A stretch of 64,000 nucleotides of DNA from Acidimicrobiaceae bacterium. GTDB taxonomy: Bacteria > Actinomycetota > Acidimicrobiia > Acidimicrobiales > Bog-793. The translations under genes and the position numbers were made by a program. Position 1 is the stretch's first letter; each line of letters opens with the position of its first letter. The stretch is taken from positions 1 through 64,000 of the forward strand of contig JAODBO010000062.1 of assembly GCA_025464005.1 (NCBI GenBank). The letters are read 5' to 3'. Below the pieces are notes generated by a model. That model was not told the DNA's origin. It did no database searches and saw nothing but the letters and a program-made list of their open reading frames with translations. Below, one piece after another: positions 45,118 through 54,671 of the stretch.

Positions 45118-46545
45118 TCATCGGGCACCTCCGGGTTCGCCTCCTGCGGTGACGTGCGGCGGTCCGATGTCGCTGAGCACCTCGGCAATGAGGTCGGGCA
45201 GGTCACCGGCGACGAGCCCGTACGCGAGCCCGCGAGCCGCGGCACGGCCGTGCACATGGGCCGCCAGCGCGGCCGCCTGCAGCGGAGCAACGCCCGCGGC
45301 CAGGAAGGCGCCGATGACGCCGGACAGCACGTCACCTGTTCCCGCGGTCGAGAGTCTCGTGGAGCCCGATGCGACGAGCAGGACCTCGCCCGTCGGCGAC
45401 GCGACGACGGTCGTCGAGCCTTTCAGGAGGACGTAGGCGCGGCTCTGGCGCGCGAGCTCGCGGGCGGCGCTAATCCGGTCGTCGGAGGGTCGACTGCCGA
45501 CGAGCCGCGCGTACTCGCCGTCGTGGGGAGTGAGCACGATCGGGGCTCGACGAGCCGAGATGAGCCGTGCGGCCTCGTCGGCCGTGCCGATGGCGTTCAG
45601 GCCGTCGGCGTCGAGCACGATCGGCACCGCCGCCTCGGTGACGAGCCTGCGCACCGCGGAGAACGTCTCGAGCGTCGTGCCCAGACCGGGACCGAGCACC
45701 AGCGATCGGCAGCGCCCGAGATCGTCGAGGACGGGCACCGCCCAGCCTGCCGCCGGGAGCGGACGGGCGACCGCCTCGATCACCGGCACCGAGCCCGGAG
45801 TCGCGCCGGGAGAGCCGAGCCGCACCATCCCGGCGCCCGACCGCTGGGCGCCGCGTGTGGCGAGCGCGGCCGCGCCGAGCATCCCCGGCGAGCCCGCTAC
45901 GACGTACACGGCCGCGTCCCATTTGTGGCCGTCGCGCCGTCGCGCCGGCAAGAGGGCGCCTACGTCGGTGTCGTCGACGAGGTAGGCGGAGGCGGCTTCG
46001 ACCGGGAGCCCGATCGGCGCGACCTCCACGAGGCCGCAGTGCTCGGGCCCGTCCCGGAGCAGGAGCCCCGGCTTCAGCGCGCCGAAAGTGACCGTGCGAT
46101 CGGCGTGTACCGCGCCGGGGCCGGCCACCCCGGTGCTCGCGTCCACGCCGCTCGGGATGTCGACCGCGAGGACCTTCGCCCGGCCCCCGTCCTCGGGTCG
46201 CCCGGGCACGGTGGGCGCGAGGTACTTTCCGTGAAAGCCAGTACCGAACGCCGCGTCGACGACGAGGTCGCACTTCGGCAGCGGCTCGGGCTGGTCGCTC
46301 GCGGGGCGCACGAAGACACGAACCCCCCGCCGTTCGAGCAGGGCGGCGGCGACACGCCCGTCGTCGCCGTTGTGCCCCCGGCCTGCGACGACGACAACCC
46401 GGCGCCCGTAGCCGCCACCGAGCATGTCGAGCGCCGCGCGGGCCACCGCAGCTCCGGCTCGCGCCACGAGCACGTCGAAGCCGACTGTGCGTGCAGCGAC
46501 AGCGTCGACCCGGCTCATCTCCTCGGCGGTGAGCACCGGCCTCAT
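45118..46545 (-). CDS. Bifunctional NAD(P)H-hydrate epimerase/dehydratase
   Basis: 475 aa fusion. The N-terminal YjeF-type epimerase domain (about 1-215) has GRGHNGDDGRVAA; the C-terminal ribokinase-like dehydratase (about 225-475) has GPGLGTT, LTPHDGEYARL and the signature STAGTGDVLSG. Repairs hydrated NAD(P)H. The ATG at 46545 overlaps the acpS stop (ATGA). The usual motif GxGNNGGDG of the epimerase reads GRGHNGDDG here, a modest departure. Confidence 0.93.
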   Translation of the reverse strand: MRPVLTAEEMSRVDAVAARTVGFDVLVARAGAAVARAALDMLGGGYGRRVVVVAGRGHNGDDGRVAAALLERRGVRVFVRPASDQPEPLPKCDLVVDAAFGTGFHGKYLAPTVPGRPEDGGRAKVLAVDIPSGVDASTGVAGPGAVHADRTVTFGALKPGLLLRDGPEHCGLVEVAPIGLPVEAASAYLVDDTDVGALLPARRRDGHKWDAAVYVVAGSPGMLGAAALATRGAQRSGAGMVRLGSPGATPGSVPVIEAVARPLPAAGWAVPVLDDLGRCRSLVLGPGLGTTLETFSAVRRLVTEAAVPIVLDADGLNAIGTADEAARLISARRAPIVLTPHDGEYARLVGSRPSDDRISAARELARQSRAYVLLKGSTTVVASPTGEVLLVASGSTRLSTAGTGDVLSGVIGAFLAAGVAPLQAAALAAHVHGRAAARGLAYGLVAGDLPDLIAEVLSDIGPPHVTAGGEPGGAR

Positions 46546-46907
46546 CGCGCGACCACGACCGCGCCGGCGATCACTCCGCTGTGGGTCAGGGAGACGTGCC
46601 ACACCGTCACGCCGAGCGAGTCGGCGAGCGCGGCCGCCCGACCCGTCGCCCGCAGCTGCGGCGCCCCGTGCGCGCCGCGCACGACCTCGACATCGACGAG
46701 CGGGAAGCCTCCCAGCCCGACGCCGAGGGCCTTCATCGTCGCCTCCTTGGCCGCGAAACGCGCCGCGAGGCCCGGGACAGGATCGGCCCTCCGTGCGACA
46801 TCCGCGCGCTCGGCGGCGGTGAACACCCGCTCGAGCAGCGCCGGCCGGCGGGCAAGGACGCGCCGGAACCGGTCGAGGTCGACGGCGTCGAGCCCGACAC
46901 CGATCAC
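46542..46907 (-). CDS. acpS: Holo-[acyl-carrier-protein] synthase
   Basis: 121 aa. The N-terminal IGVGLDAVDLDRF has the Mg-binding Asp, and FAAKEATMKALG has the Lys-Glu pair of the family. It attaches 4-phosphopantetheine to ACP. The GTG at 46907 places the conserved Ile-Gly at position 2; a GTG at 46928 would add seven residues. It lies between glmS and nnr. Confidence 0.92.
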   Translation of the reverse strand: MIGVGLDAVDLDRFRRVLARRPALLERVFTAAERADVARRADPVPGLAARFAAKEATMKALGVGLGGFPLVDVEVVRGAHGAPQLRATGRAAALADSLGVTVWHVSLTHSGVIAGAVVVAR

Positions 46908-46947
46908 CGGCGCGGCCGAGCCGAGCACGCCGGAGAGGCGACCCGTC

Positions 46948-48795
46948 TCACTCGACCGTGACGACCTTGGCGAGATTGCGCGGGCGGTCGACGTCGTTGC
47001 CTCGGGCGCGCGCCACCGTGTAGGCGAAGCTCTGCAGCGGCACGACGTTGACGACCGGGGAGCACAGCTCGATGACGCTCGGCACTTCGAGCACGGCGTC
47101 GACGAGCCCCGCTGTCTCGTCGTCGCCCTCGTCGGCCACGGCCACGACGGATGCGCCACGGGCGCGCATCTCTTCAACGTTGCCCATCACCTTCTCCCAC
47201 AGCGACGAGCGCGTCGCTATCACCACGACGACCGCGCCGGGCTCGATCAGCGATATCGGCCCGTGCTTCATCTCTCCGGCCGGGTAGGCCTCGGCGCGGA
47301 CGTACGCGAGCTCCTTGAGCTTCAGTGCGCCCTCGAGCGCCACGGGGAAGCCCGTGCGGCGCCCGAGGAAGTAGAAGTCCTCGACTTCGGCGAAGCGCTC
47401 GGCGACCGCGGCGAACTCGTCGGCGCGCGCGAGCGTGGCCTGCAGGGCGTCCGGAAGCGACAAGAGCGCGCCCGCGATCCCTGCCAGCTCGTCCCCGGCG
47501 AGTGCTCCCCTCACCCGAGCGAGGTGCAGCGCGAACGTTTCGAGCATCGCGAGCTGGGCCAGGTGACATTTCGTCGAGGCGACGCCGATCTCGGGGCCGG
47601 CCCGGGTGTAGAGCACGCCGTCGGCCTCTCGCGACATGACCGAGTCCACGACATTTGTGAGGGCGACGACCCGCGCGCCCCGGCGGCGGGCCTCGCGCAT
47701 CGCGTGCAAGGTGTCGACGGTCTCGCCCGACTGGCTGATGACGACGACGAGGGTCCCGTCGTCGAGCACGGGCTGGCGGTAGCGGAACTCGCTCGCGACC
47801 TCCGCCTCAGCCGCCACGCCTGCCCATCGCTCGATCGCCTGGCGGGCGACGAGCCCGGCGTGGTAGCTAGAGCCGCACGCGACGAAGACGAGGCGGCGCA
47901 CCGCACGTAGCTCCTCGTCGCTGAGCGCGAGCTCCTCGATCTCCGTGGATCCGTCGGAGCCGATGCGACCGAGCAGGGTGTCCCGCACCGCCTGGGGCTG
48001 CTCGTGGATCTCCTTCGACATGAAGTCCGGATAGCCACCCTTCATGGCCCTCCGGACGCCCCAGGCGACCTCGATCCTCGTCGGCTCGACCCGGACGCCG
48101 TCGAGGTCGTAGACGACGATCGCGCCCGGGCGCACCTCGGCGACCTGATCGTCGTCGAGCGCGTAGAGCTCCCTCGTCGTGGCGAGCGCTGCTGCCACGT
48201 CGGAGGCGACCACGCCGACGGTCTCGGTCTTGCCGACGATGAGCGGCGATGTGCGGCGGGCGGCCACGAGCAGGTCCGGCTCAGCGGCGTGGACGGCGGC
48301 GATGGCGAAGTCGCCCCGCACGGCGCGAAGGCACCGCCGGACTGCCTCGCCGAGGCTCGCGCCGGCCTCGACCTCGTCCTCGATGAGGTGAGCCAGCACC
48401 TCGGTGTCGGTGGCCGAGGTCCTCTTGTGCCCGGTCGCGTCGAGCCGCGCCGCGAGGTCCCGGTAGTTCTCGATGATCCCGTTGTGCACGATCGCGACGC
48501 GACCGGTGCAGTCGATGTGGGGGTGCGCATTGGCGTCGGTAGGCGGCCCGTGGGTGGCCCAGCGCGTGTGCCCTACCCCCGCGCCCGGCGTCGCCGGGAC
48601 CTCGTCGAGCCGGTCGCGTAGCCTCTGGATCGATCCGGCACGCTCCGCGGCCCGCGCTCGCCACAGGGTTCCCGCTTCCGGGTCGGCCACCACGATGCCC
48701 GCCGAGTCATAGCCGCGGTACTCGAGCAGCTCCAAGCCGGCGAGGAGCACCTCGCAAGCGTCAGGCGTGCCGGTGACGCCGATGATCCCGCACAT
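46948..48795 (-). CDS. glmS: Glucosamine-6-phosphate synthase (isomerising)
   Basis: 615 aa. Cys 2 becomes the N-terminal nucleophile after Met removal (CGIIGVTG); EYRGYDSAGI and TRWATHG lie in the glutaminase domain, two SIS domains follow, and the C-terminus ends DRPRNLAKVVTVE. It makes glucosamine-6-phosphate for peptidoglycan. TAGCCT lies six bases before the ATG with no ribosome-binding site and no room for a glmS ribozyme. glmM, the next pathway enzyme, is the gene upstream. Confidence 0.97.
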   Translation of the reverse strand: MCGIIGVTGTPDACEVLLAGLELLEYRGYDSAGIVVADPEAGTLWRARAAERAGSIQRLRDRLDEVPATPGAGVGHTRWATHGPPTDANAHPHIDCTGRVAIVHNGIIENYRDLAARLDATGHKRTSATDTEVLAHLIEDEVEAGASLGEAVRRCLRAVRGDFAIAAVHAAEPDLLVAARRTSPLIVGKTETVGVVASDVAAALATTRELYALDDDQVAEVRPGAIVVYDLDGVRVEPTRIEVAWGVRRAMKGGYPDFMSKEIHEQPQAVRDTLLGRIGSDGSTEIEELALSDEELRAVRRLVFVACGSSYHAGLVARQAIERWAGVAAEAEVASEFRYRQPVLDDGTLVVVISQSGETVDTLHAMREARRRGARVVALTNVVDSVMSREADGVLYTRAGPEIGVASTKCHLAQLAMLETFALHLARVRGALAGDELAGIAGALLSLPDALQATLARADEFAAVAERFAEVEDFYFLGRRTGFPVALEGALKLKELAYVRAEAYPAGEMKHGPISLIEPGAVVVVIATRSSLWEKVMGNVEEMRARGASVVAVADEGDDETAGLVDAVLEVPSVIELCSPVVNVVPLQSFAYTVARARGNDVDRPRNLAKVVTVE

Positions 48796-48801
48796 GGGCC
48801 C

Positions 48802-48807
48802 AGGCTA
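48802..48807 (-). promoter_or_regulatory. -10 box of probable leaderless glmS promoter
   Basis: TAGCCT ends six bases before the ATG of glmS, within the 47-bp gap after glmM. Confidence 0.5.
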
Positions 48808-48842
48808 CGGCCTCGAGCGCCCGCTGCGTGGAAGGACGGCGC

Positions 48843-50195
48843 TCAGCGCGCCCCGAGCTCCCGCCGGACGACTCTGACGAGGCGGTCCACGGCCGACTCA
48901 GCATGCTCGTGGCTCTCCGCTTCGACCATCACCCGGACGGCGGCCTCCGTGCCGCTCGCACGGAGCAGGACTCTTCCGGACGCGCCGAGCGCCTGCTCGA
49001 CAGCGGTGACCTCTGCCCACACGGCTGCGGCGGAGCCGAGGCGACCGGGCTCGGCGACGCGGACGTTGCGCAGCTCCTGCGGCAGCCGGGTCATCGCCGC
49101 GGCGGCCAGCTCGCGCAGCGGCCGACCGCTTCGCGCTACGAGCTCGAGCAGCTTCAGCGCCGTGAGGATGCCGTCACCCGTGGTCGCCTCCCTGCGAAAC
49201 ACGATGTGGCCGGACTGCTCCCCACCGAGCACGAACTGGCCGGCATCGAGGGCGTCGACGACGTGGCGGTCGCCGAGCGGCGTCTCGACCAGAGCGATGC
49301 CTCGCGGCTCGAGCGAGCGTCGCAGTCCGAGATTGCTCATCACGGTCGCGACGATCGTCCCGTTCTCGAGCAGGCCGCGCTCGTGAAGGTCGATGGCGAA
49401 CAGCGCTAACAGCTGGTCGCCGTCGACGACCTCCCCGGCGTGGTCGAGCGCGATGAGCCGGTCGGCGTCGCCGTCGAAGCACAGGCCGACGTCCGCACCC
49501 TCTGCGACGATGCGCGCCGCGAGCTCTCCGGCGTGGGTCGAACCGCAGCGCTCGTTGATGTTGGTCCCGTTGGGCTGCGCGGCGACGATGACGGCGTCCA
49601 CGCCGAGCCGCTCGAGCACCCGCGGCGCGATCGGGCTTGCCGCTCCGTTGCCGCAGTCGCACACCACGCGCGCCCGGATGCCGGAGAGGTCCACGGAGCC
49701 GACGAGATGGTCGAGGTAGGCGTCGACGGCGTGTGGTTCGTCGACGATCTCACCCACGCCGGCCCCCGCCGGCACACCGCGGCCCGACTTGCCGATCGCC
49801 TCGAGGAGCACGGCGTCGAGCTCGTCCTCGACGGCGCGTTCCATGGCGTCGGGGAGCTTCGCCCCCCCAGGCGACAACAGCTTGATGCCGTTGTCGGTGA
49901 ACGGGTTGTGCGACGCCGAGATCATGGCGCCCGGGGCGTGCCGGCTCGCTGCGAGCCACGCGAGTCCCGGCGTGGGCAGTACGCCGACGTCGACGACTCG
50001 CTTGCCCTCCGATGCGAGGCCGGCCGAGAGGGCGCCCTGGAGCATCGGTCCCGACCGGCGGGTGTCCCGGCCGACGAGGAACTCGACCCCGGGGAGATGG
50101 CGTGCCGCGGCTCGCCCGAGCGCGAGTGCCAGCTCCGGGGTCAGCTCTGCGTTGGCGACCCCACGGATGCCGTCGGTACCGAACCGCAGCACCAC
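48843..50195 (-). CDS. glmM: Phosphoglucosamine mutase
   Basis: 450 aa. The phosphoserine is S95 in ISASHNP, the metal loop is DGDADR and a C-terminal phosphate loop RASGTEAAVRVM is present. It converts glucosamine-6-phosphate to glucosamine-1-phosphate. The start is GTG at 50195, seven bases after the rpsI stop; a second GTG follows directly. It is thus the third gene of rplM-rpsI-glmM, linking wall-precursor supply to ribosome synthesis. Confidence 0.97.
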   Translation of the reverse strand: MVLRFGTDGIRGVANAELTPELALALGRAAARHLPGVEFLVGRDTRRSGPMLQGALSAGLASEGKRVVDVGVLPTPGLAWLAASRHAPGAMISASHNPFTDNGIKLLSPGGAKLPDAMERAVEDELDAVLLEAIGKSGRGVPAGAGVGEIVDEPHAVDAYLDHLVGSVDLSGIRARVVCDCGNGAASPIAPRVLERLGVDAVIVAAQPNGTNINERCGSTHAGELAARIVAEGADVGLCFDGDADRLIALDHAGEVVDGDQLLALFAIDLHERGLLENGTIVATVMSNLGLRRSLEPRGIALVETPLGDRHVVDALDAGQFVLGGEQSGHIVFRREATTGDGILTALKLLELVARSGRPLRELAAAAMTRLPQELRNVRVAEPGRLGSAAAVWAEVTAVEQALGASGRVLLRASGTEAAVRVMVEAESHEHAESAVDRLVRVVRRELGAR

Positions 50196-50202
50196 GATGC
50201 GA

Positions 50203-50595
50203 TCAGCGCTTCGAGTACTGCGGGGCCTTGCGCGCCTTCTTCAACCCGTACTTCTTGCTCTCCTTCTCACGTGCGTCGCGCGTGAGAAGCCCGGCGCGCT
50301 TGAGGCTCGTGCGTAGCTCGGGGTCGAGCTCGATGAGGCCCCTGGCGATCCCGAGACGCAGCGCGCCCGCCTGGCCCGACACACCGCCACCGTCGATCGT
50401 GGCGTCCACGTCGAAGTCCTCGGCGCGACCGGCGACCCGAAGGGCCTCGGTGGCGTGCACGCGGTGCGTCTCGGACGGGAAGTACTCGGCGATCGGACGC
50501 CGGTTGATCGTCACGACGCCACCGCCGGTGCGCAGGCGCACGCGTGCGACGGCGGCCTTGCGACGACCGGTGGTCTGGGTGAGCGGCTTGGCCAT
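50203..50595 (-). CDS. rpsI: 30S ribosomal protein S9
   Basis: 130 aa with the typical TTGRRKAAVARVRLRTGGG opening region and the C-terminal KARKAPQYSKR tail that reaches the decoding centre. It follows rplM by 12 bases in the usual rplM-rpsI pair. Confidence 0.97.
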   Translation of the reverse strand: MAKPLTQTTGRRKAAVARVRLRTGGGVVTINRRPIAEYFPSETHRVHATEALRVAGRAEDFDVDATIDGGGVSGQAGALRLGIARGLIELDPELRTSLKRAGLLTRDAREKESKKYGLKKARKAPQYSKR

Positions 50596-50607
50596 GCGAT
50601 GAACCCC

Positions 50608-51057
50608 TTAGGACGCCCGACGCGCGTTCGCGATTGCGAGCGGCTTCGGGGACTGGGCGGAATGCGGATGCTCGGGGCCTGCATAGACCTTGAGCTTGGT
50701 GAACATCTGTCGGCCGAGCGTCCCGCGCGGAAGCATGCCGCGAACCGCACGGCGCACGACCTCCTCGGGGTTGTTCGTTAGCAGGTCCGCGTAGCTCGTC
50801 GAGCGGAGGCTGCCCGGGTAGCCGCTGTGCCGGTAGGCCATCTTCGTGTCGGCCTTGCCTGCAGTCATGACGATCTTCGCGGCATTGACGACGATGACGT
50901 GGTCGCCCGTGTCGAGGTGCGGGGCGAAGATCGGACGGTGCTTGCCGCGCAGCACGCGAGCGACCTCGGTGGCGAGGCGCCCGAGGACGAGGTCCTCTGC
51001 ATCGACGACGTGCCAGGAGCGGACGATCTCGCTCGGCTTCGGGGAGTAGGTGCGCAC
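50608..51057 (-). CDS. rplM: 50S ribosomal protein L13
   Basis: 149 aa. [22 protein letters not shown] and the [12 protein letters not shown] helix are characteristic. The GTG at 51057 has AAAGGA upstream and excludes a longer GC-rich frame. It has its own promoter about 110 bases upstream, so it is not read only from the alpha operon. The leader contains a GC palindrome (51153-51164) that might take part in autoregulation. Confidence 0.97.
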   Translation of the reverse strand: MRTYSPKPSEIVRSWHVVDAEDLVLGRLATEVARVLRGKHRPIFAPHLDTGDHVIVVNAAKIVMTAGKADTKMAYRHSGYPGSLRSTSYADLLTNNPEEVVRRAVRGMLPRGTLGRQMFTKLKVYAGPEHPHSAQSPKPLAIANARRAS

Positions 51058-51172
51058 TACAGGTCCTTTGCTCGCGCCAATCGACGCGGTGGTCACGTGT
51101 CGATGCGCGTCGCCCGCGCCGTGGGCCTGAACCTGCCAGGCGGCACCACAGCGGGCGCGCGCCCGGCGGACA

Positions 51173-51201
51173 AGATTAGAGGATCCGTCGTCTCTCGGCA
51201 A
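51173..51201 (-). promoter_or_regulatory. rplM promoter
   Basis: TTGCCG (51196-51201), 17 bases, TAATCT (51173-51178) on the minus strand, upstream of rplM-rpsI-glmM with a leader of about 110 bases. Confidence 0.7.
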
Positions 51202-51261
51202 ACTGCGACCCGCGCAGGTCCAGCGAGACCGCTACGTACGCTCGTGCGGCTCGGCAGCGGG

Positions 51262-51276
51262 CCGCACGACGTGCGG
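51262..51276 (-). terminator. Stop-adjacent hairpin after truA
   Basis: CCGCAC/GTGCGG stem with a three-base loop, one base after the truA stop and upstream of the rplM promoter. No T run. Confidence 0.5.
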
Positions 51277-51277
51277 A

Positions 51278-52090
51278 TCAGCACCAGGTGCCGCCGAGCG
51301 CCTCGGGGTAGCGGACAGCGACGAGGCACAGCCCGCGCGGGGGTGCGATCGTCGGAGCGCCGTCGCGCCTTCCACTGTGCAGCAGCGTGACGAGGTCGCT
51401 CGGCCGGATCCGGCCCTGGCCCGCGGCGACGAGCGCCCCCACGAGCGAGCGCACCATCTGGTGACAGAACGAACCGGCCTCGATCTCGAATCGGAGCAGG
51501 CCGTCGCCGAGCAAGCTCCAACGTGCGTCGCTGACCCGGCGCGTGATCGGCCCTGTCGGGCGGTCCGGCGGTCGGCGGCAGAAGGCGCCGAAGTCGTGCT
51601 CGCCGAGGATCGGGTCCGTGGCGATCCTCAGCACAGCGAGGTCGAGTTCTCCACCGACGTGCCAGACGAAGTTGCGGCGGAGCGGATCGCCCCGCTCGCC
51701 CAGCTCCAGGTCGTAGCGGTAGCGACGCGCGGTGGCCGAGCGCCGGGCGTCGAAGCCGTCAGGTGCGACCACAGCGCGCCATACGACGATGCCGGGGCCG
51801 CAGAGGCTCGTGAGCGAGCGGGCGAGGCCCGGGATCTCGGTGCCGGGCTCTGAGCCGGTGGCGAAGCGAGCCTCGAGCACCGAGGCCTCGAGGTCGATGT
51901 GGACGACCTGCGCGAGCGCGTGCACGCCGGCGTCCGTCCGACCGGCACACGTGACCTGGACCTCGGCCCCCGCCACCTGGTCAACCGCCGCGACGATCGC
52001 ACCGGCCACGGTGAGCTGGCCGGGCTGGGCAGCAAAGCCGTGAAAGCCGGAGCCGTCGTAGGCGACGCCGAGGGCGACGCGGATCGTCAG
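51278..52090 (-). CDS. truA: tRNA pseudouridine(38-40) synthase; CTG start inferred
   Basis: 270 aa if initiated at the CTG at 52090, which overlaps the rplQ stop as CTGA, just as ATGA overlaps elsewhere in the window. The codons after CTG encode [20 protein letters not shown], the conserved TruA N-terminus, and no ATG/GTG/TTG occurs before the GTG at 52009, which would remove the first strand. Catalytic Asp is D53 in GRTDAGVHA. It modifies the anticodon arm of many tRNAs. Gene order rplQ-truA is standard. Confidence 0.92.
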   Translation of the reverse strand: MTIRVALGVAYDGSGFHGFAAQPGQLTVAGAIVAAVDQVAGAEVQVTCAGRTDAGVHALAQVVHIDLEASVLEARFATGSEPGTEIPGLARSLTSLCGPGIVVWRAVVAPDGFDARRSATARRYRYDLELGERGDPLRRNFVWHVGGELDLAVLRIATDPILGEHDFGAFCRRPPDRPTGPITRRVSDARWSLLGDGLLRFEIEAGSFCHQMVRSLVGALVAAGQGRIRPSDLVTLLHSGRRDGAPTIAPPRGLCLVAVRYPEALGGTWC

Positions 52091-52440
52091 ACGAACTCGA
52101 TCCGCGCCATCGGGGAGTTGTCGCCAGGACGTGGGCCGAGCTTCAAGATTCGCAGGTAGCCGCCCTGGCGGTCCACGTAGCGAGGCCCGATCTCGTCGAA
52201 GAGCTTGTGGGCCATGTCCTTGTCACGGATGAACGCGACGACCTGACGGTGGTTGTGCACGCCGCCGTCCCGGGCCTTCGTGATGAGCTTCTCGGCCACG
52301 GGGCGCAGCGCCTTGGCCTTGGCCTCGGTCGTCACGATCCCCTCGGCGGCGATGAGCGACGCGACAAGGTTGCCCATCATCGCCTTGTGGTGCGCGGCGC
52401 TGCCACCGAAGCGGCGGCCCTTCTTCGGAGCTCCTGGCAT
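52087..52440 (-). CDS. rplQ: 50S ribosomal protein L17
   Basis: 117 aa. [16 protein letters not shown] and [22 protein letters not shown] segments are characteristic. The ATG shares one base with the rpoA stop (TGATG), and its own stop overlaps the truA CTG. Confidence 0.97.
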   Translation of the reverse strand: MPGAPKKGRRFGGSAAHHKAMMGNLVASLIAAEGIVTTEAKAKALRPVAEKLITKARDGGVHNHRQVVAFIRDKDMAHKLFDEIGPRYVDRQGGYLRILKLGPRPGDNSPMARIEFV

Positions 52441-53381
52441 CAGAACCCTTCCCCTGCGAGCGACAGGCCGCGCTCGTCGAGACGCTCGATGACCTCGTCG
52501 AGCGACTTCTGGCCGAAGTTCGTGATCGCGAGCAGGTCTGCGGCGGTGCGCTCGACGAGCTCGCCGATGGTGTTGACCTGGGCGCGCTTCAGGCAGTTGC
52601 GCGGGCGCTCGGAGAGGTCGAGGTCCTCGATCGGCTGGTCGAGGTCGGGCGAACCGCTCGTGGCCGTGCCGACGTCGCCGAGTTCGAGACCGCGGGCCTC
52701 CTCGGAGATGTCCGCGACGAGTCCGACGAGCGCCCGGAGCGTCTGACCTGCGGAGGCCAGGGCGCCTCGGGCCGAGATCGAGCCGTCGGTCTCGACGTCG
52801 AGGATGAGGCGATCGAAGTCGGTGGACTGCTCGACTCGGGTCGGCTCGACCGAGAAGGTGACCCGGCGCACGGGGGAGAAGATCGCGTCGACGGGGATGA
52901 CGCCGATCGTCGCGGAGCGCTTGTTGCGCTCCGCCGAGACGTAGCCCTTCCCGCGCTCGACGGTCACGTCCATCGCCAGTCTGCCCTTGGCGTTCACGGT
53001 CGCTATGTGCAGGTCGCGGTTGAGCACCGCCACGTCGGCGGTCGCCTTCAAGTCCGCACCCGTGACCTCGGCGGGTCCTCGCACGTCGACCCGCAGCGTG
53101 ACGGCCTCGTCGGTGTCCATCGTGAGCACGAGGTCCTTGAGGTTCAAGATGATGTCGCTGACGTCTTCCTTCACGCCCTGGAGGTAGGTGAACTCGTGAA
53201 GGGCGTCGTCGAAACGCACCTGGGTGACGGCTGCGCCCGGGATGGACGAGAGCAGTGTCCTACGCAGGGAGTTCCCGATCGTGTGGCCGAAGCCGGGGTC
53301 GAGTGGTCCGATCGCGAACCGCTGCCGGTTGCCCTCTTCCTCTCCGATCGCCTCGACCGTCGGCCGCTGGATGATCAACAT
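52440..53381 (-). CDS. rpoA: RNA polymerase alpha subunit
   Basis: 313 aa. The N-terminal dimerisation domain (to about 225) has the [14 protein letters not shown] segment; the C-terminal domain (about 240-310) has [15 protein letters not shown] and [10 protein letters not shown], which contacts UP-element DNA and activators. The ATG at 53381 gives the standard LIIQRP start. The 145-bp leader between rpsD and rpoA has a 15-base direct repeat. Confidence 0.98.
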   Translation of the reverse strand: MLIIQRPTVEAIGEEEGNRQRFAIGPLDPGFGHTIGNSLRRTLLSSIPGAAVTQVRFDDALHEFTYLQGVKEDVSDIILNLKDLVLTMDTDEAVTLRVDVRGPAEVTGADLKATADVAVLNRDLHIATVNAKGRLAMDVTVERGKGYVSAERNKRSATIGVIPVDAIFSPVRRVTFSVEPTRVEQSTDFDRLILDVETDGSISARGALASAGQTLRALVGLVADISEEARGLELGDVGTATSGSPDLDQPIEDLDLSERPRNCLKRAQVNTIGELVERTAADLLAITNFGQKSLDEVIERLDERGLSLAGEGF

Positions 53382-53405
53382 CTTCTCGTCGCTCCTGTAT
53401 CGTCC

Positions 53406-53437
53406 TCGCGCCCAAGTGGCATTCGCGCCCAAATGGC
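53406..53437. repeat. 15-bp direct repeat in the rpsD-rpoA gap
   Basis: Copies at 53406-53420 and 53423-53437 differ at one base (period 17), 25-56 bases upstream of rpoA. A possible protein or RNA-binding site, for example for S4 control of rpoA, but unproven. Confidence 0.6.
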
Positions 53438-53526
53438 CTGTGTCCTCGTCGGCTTCACGCTCTCGCGCGTGCCGACGCGTCGTTGTCTATGCCCCCGACC
53501 GAGCCCCGCCCAGTCCTGCCCGGGTA

Positions 53527-54153
53527 CTACTTCGAGTAAAGCTCGACGATGAGCTGCTCGCGCACCTGCGTGTCGATCTGCTCTCGCTCGGGCACGGCAC
53601 GCACTCGGACTGCGTTGCCTTCCTGTTCCACCTCGAGCCAGCCGGGCGGCGGCCGGTCGATCGTGTCGAGATTGTGACGAACGGTGATGTTGTCCCGCAC
53701 CGAGCCCGCGAGCGCGACGACGTCGCCGACCCGCACCCGATAGCTCGGGATGGTCACGCGGCGGCCGTTGACCGTCACGTGCCCGTGGCTGACGAGCTGG
53801 CGAGCCTGGTTGCGGCTCGTGCCCCAGAGGGCGCGGAACGCGATGTTGTCCAGGCGCAGCTCGAGCATGCGGAGCAGGTTCTCGCCGGTGATCCCGCTCT
53901 GGCGACTCGCCTCCTGGTAGAGGTTGCGGAACTGCCGCTCGAGCACGCCGTAGATGCGACGGGCCTTCTGCTTCTCACGCAGCTGTGCGAGGTACTCCGA
54001 GCCCTGGCGCGTCCGGTCGCGGCCGTGCTCTCCTGGCGGGTACGGACGCTTCTCGAAGGGACAGGCGGTGCTCTCGCACTTCGGTCCCTTCAGGAACAGC
54101 TTGACCTTCTCCCGACGGCAGAGCCTGCACGCCGGTCCCGTGTAGCGGGCCAT
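53527..54153 (-). CDS. rpsD: 30S ribosomal protein S4 (zinc-binding form)
   Basis: 208 aa. The N-terminal C9, C12, C26 and C31 form the zinc knuckle of Cys-containing S4. The S4 RNA-binding domain (about 95-160) with RQLVSHGHVTVNG follows. It nucleates 16S rRNA assembly and in many bacteria represses the alpha operon. It follows rpsK by 19 bases. Confidence 0.97.
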   Translation of the reverse strand: MARYTGPACRLCRREKVKLFLKGPKCESTACPFEKRPYPPGEHGRDRTRQGSEYLAQLREKQKARRIYGVLERQFRNLYQEASRQSGITGENLLRMLELRLDNIAFRALWGTSRNQARQLVSHGHVTVNGRRVTIPSYRVRVGDVVALAGSVRDNITVRHNLDTIDRPPPGWLEVEQEGNAVRVRAVPEREQIDTQVREQLIVELYSK

Positions 54154-54172
54154 CTCTCTCCTCCGTCGTCCG

Positions 54173-54574
54173 CTAAACCCGGCGCCGCTTCTTGGGGCGG
54201 CAGCCGTTGTGCGGAATGGGTGTCACGTCCTTGATGCCGGTGACCTCGATGCCGACCGCGGACAGCGAGCGGATCGCCGTCTCGCGTCCCGAGCCCGGTC
54301 CACGCACGAGCACGTCGACGCGGCGAACGCCGTGCTCCATGGCTCGGCGTGCGCACTGCTCAGCTGCCATCTGCGCGGCGAACGGGGTCGACTTGCGAGA
54401 CCCCTTGAAGCCGACGTTGCCGGCCGAAGCCCAGGCGATGACGTTGCCCTCGTGGTCGGTGATGGAGACGATCGTGTTGTTGAACGAGCTCTTCACGTGA
54501 GCGACGCCATGGACGACGTTCTTGCGTTCGCGCTTGCGGGGTCGACGACCCCCAGGCTTCGTGGGCTTTGCCAT
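54173..54574 (-). CDS. rpsK: 30S ribosomal protein S11
   Basis: 133 aa. [17 protein letters not shown] (about 28-44) and the C-terminal [18 protein letters not shown] are diagnostic. The ATG at 54574 yields the usual length; upstream frame is a 97-bp gap to rpsM with no clear signals. Confidence 0.97.
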   Translation of the reverse strand: MAKPTKPGGRRPRKRERKNVVHGVAHVKSSFNNTIVSITDHEGNVIAWASAGNVGFKGSRKSTPFAAQMAAEQCARRAMEHGVRRVDVLVRGPGSGRETAIRSLSAVGIEVTGIKDVTPIPHNGCRPKKRRRV

Positions 54575-54671
54575 CAGCGGTCGCCCTCCTGGGCTCGAGG
54601 TGAGATGTGGTGCACGCCGACAAGCAGCTCGAACCGGCGGTGAGTGGTAGTGGTGGTCGTGGTGTCCCGCA

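Noticed and set aside
44986..47910. A 974-codon plus-strand open frame opposite nnr, acpS and glmS
   Set aside because: Its translation is low-complexity Arg/Asp/Glu/Gly/His-rich without domains, and the opposite strand encodes three clear enzymes. Long antisense frames are expected at this GC content.
48796..48842. glmS ribozyme or riboswitch
   Set aside because: The gap is only 47 bases and the likely transcript starts at the ATG, leaving no room.
51058..51172. L13 leader riboregulator upstream of rplM
   Set aside because: There is a GC palindrome, but no match to a known leader structure that I can demonstrate by eye.
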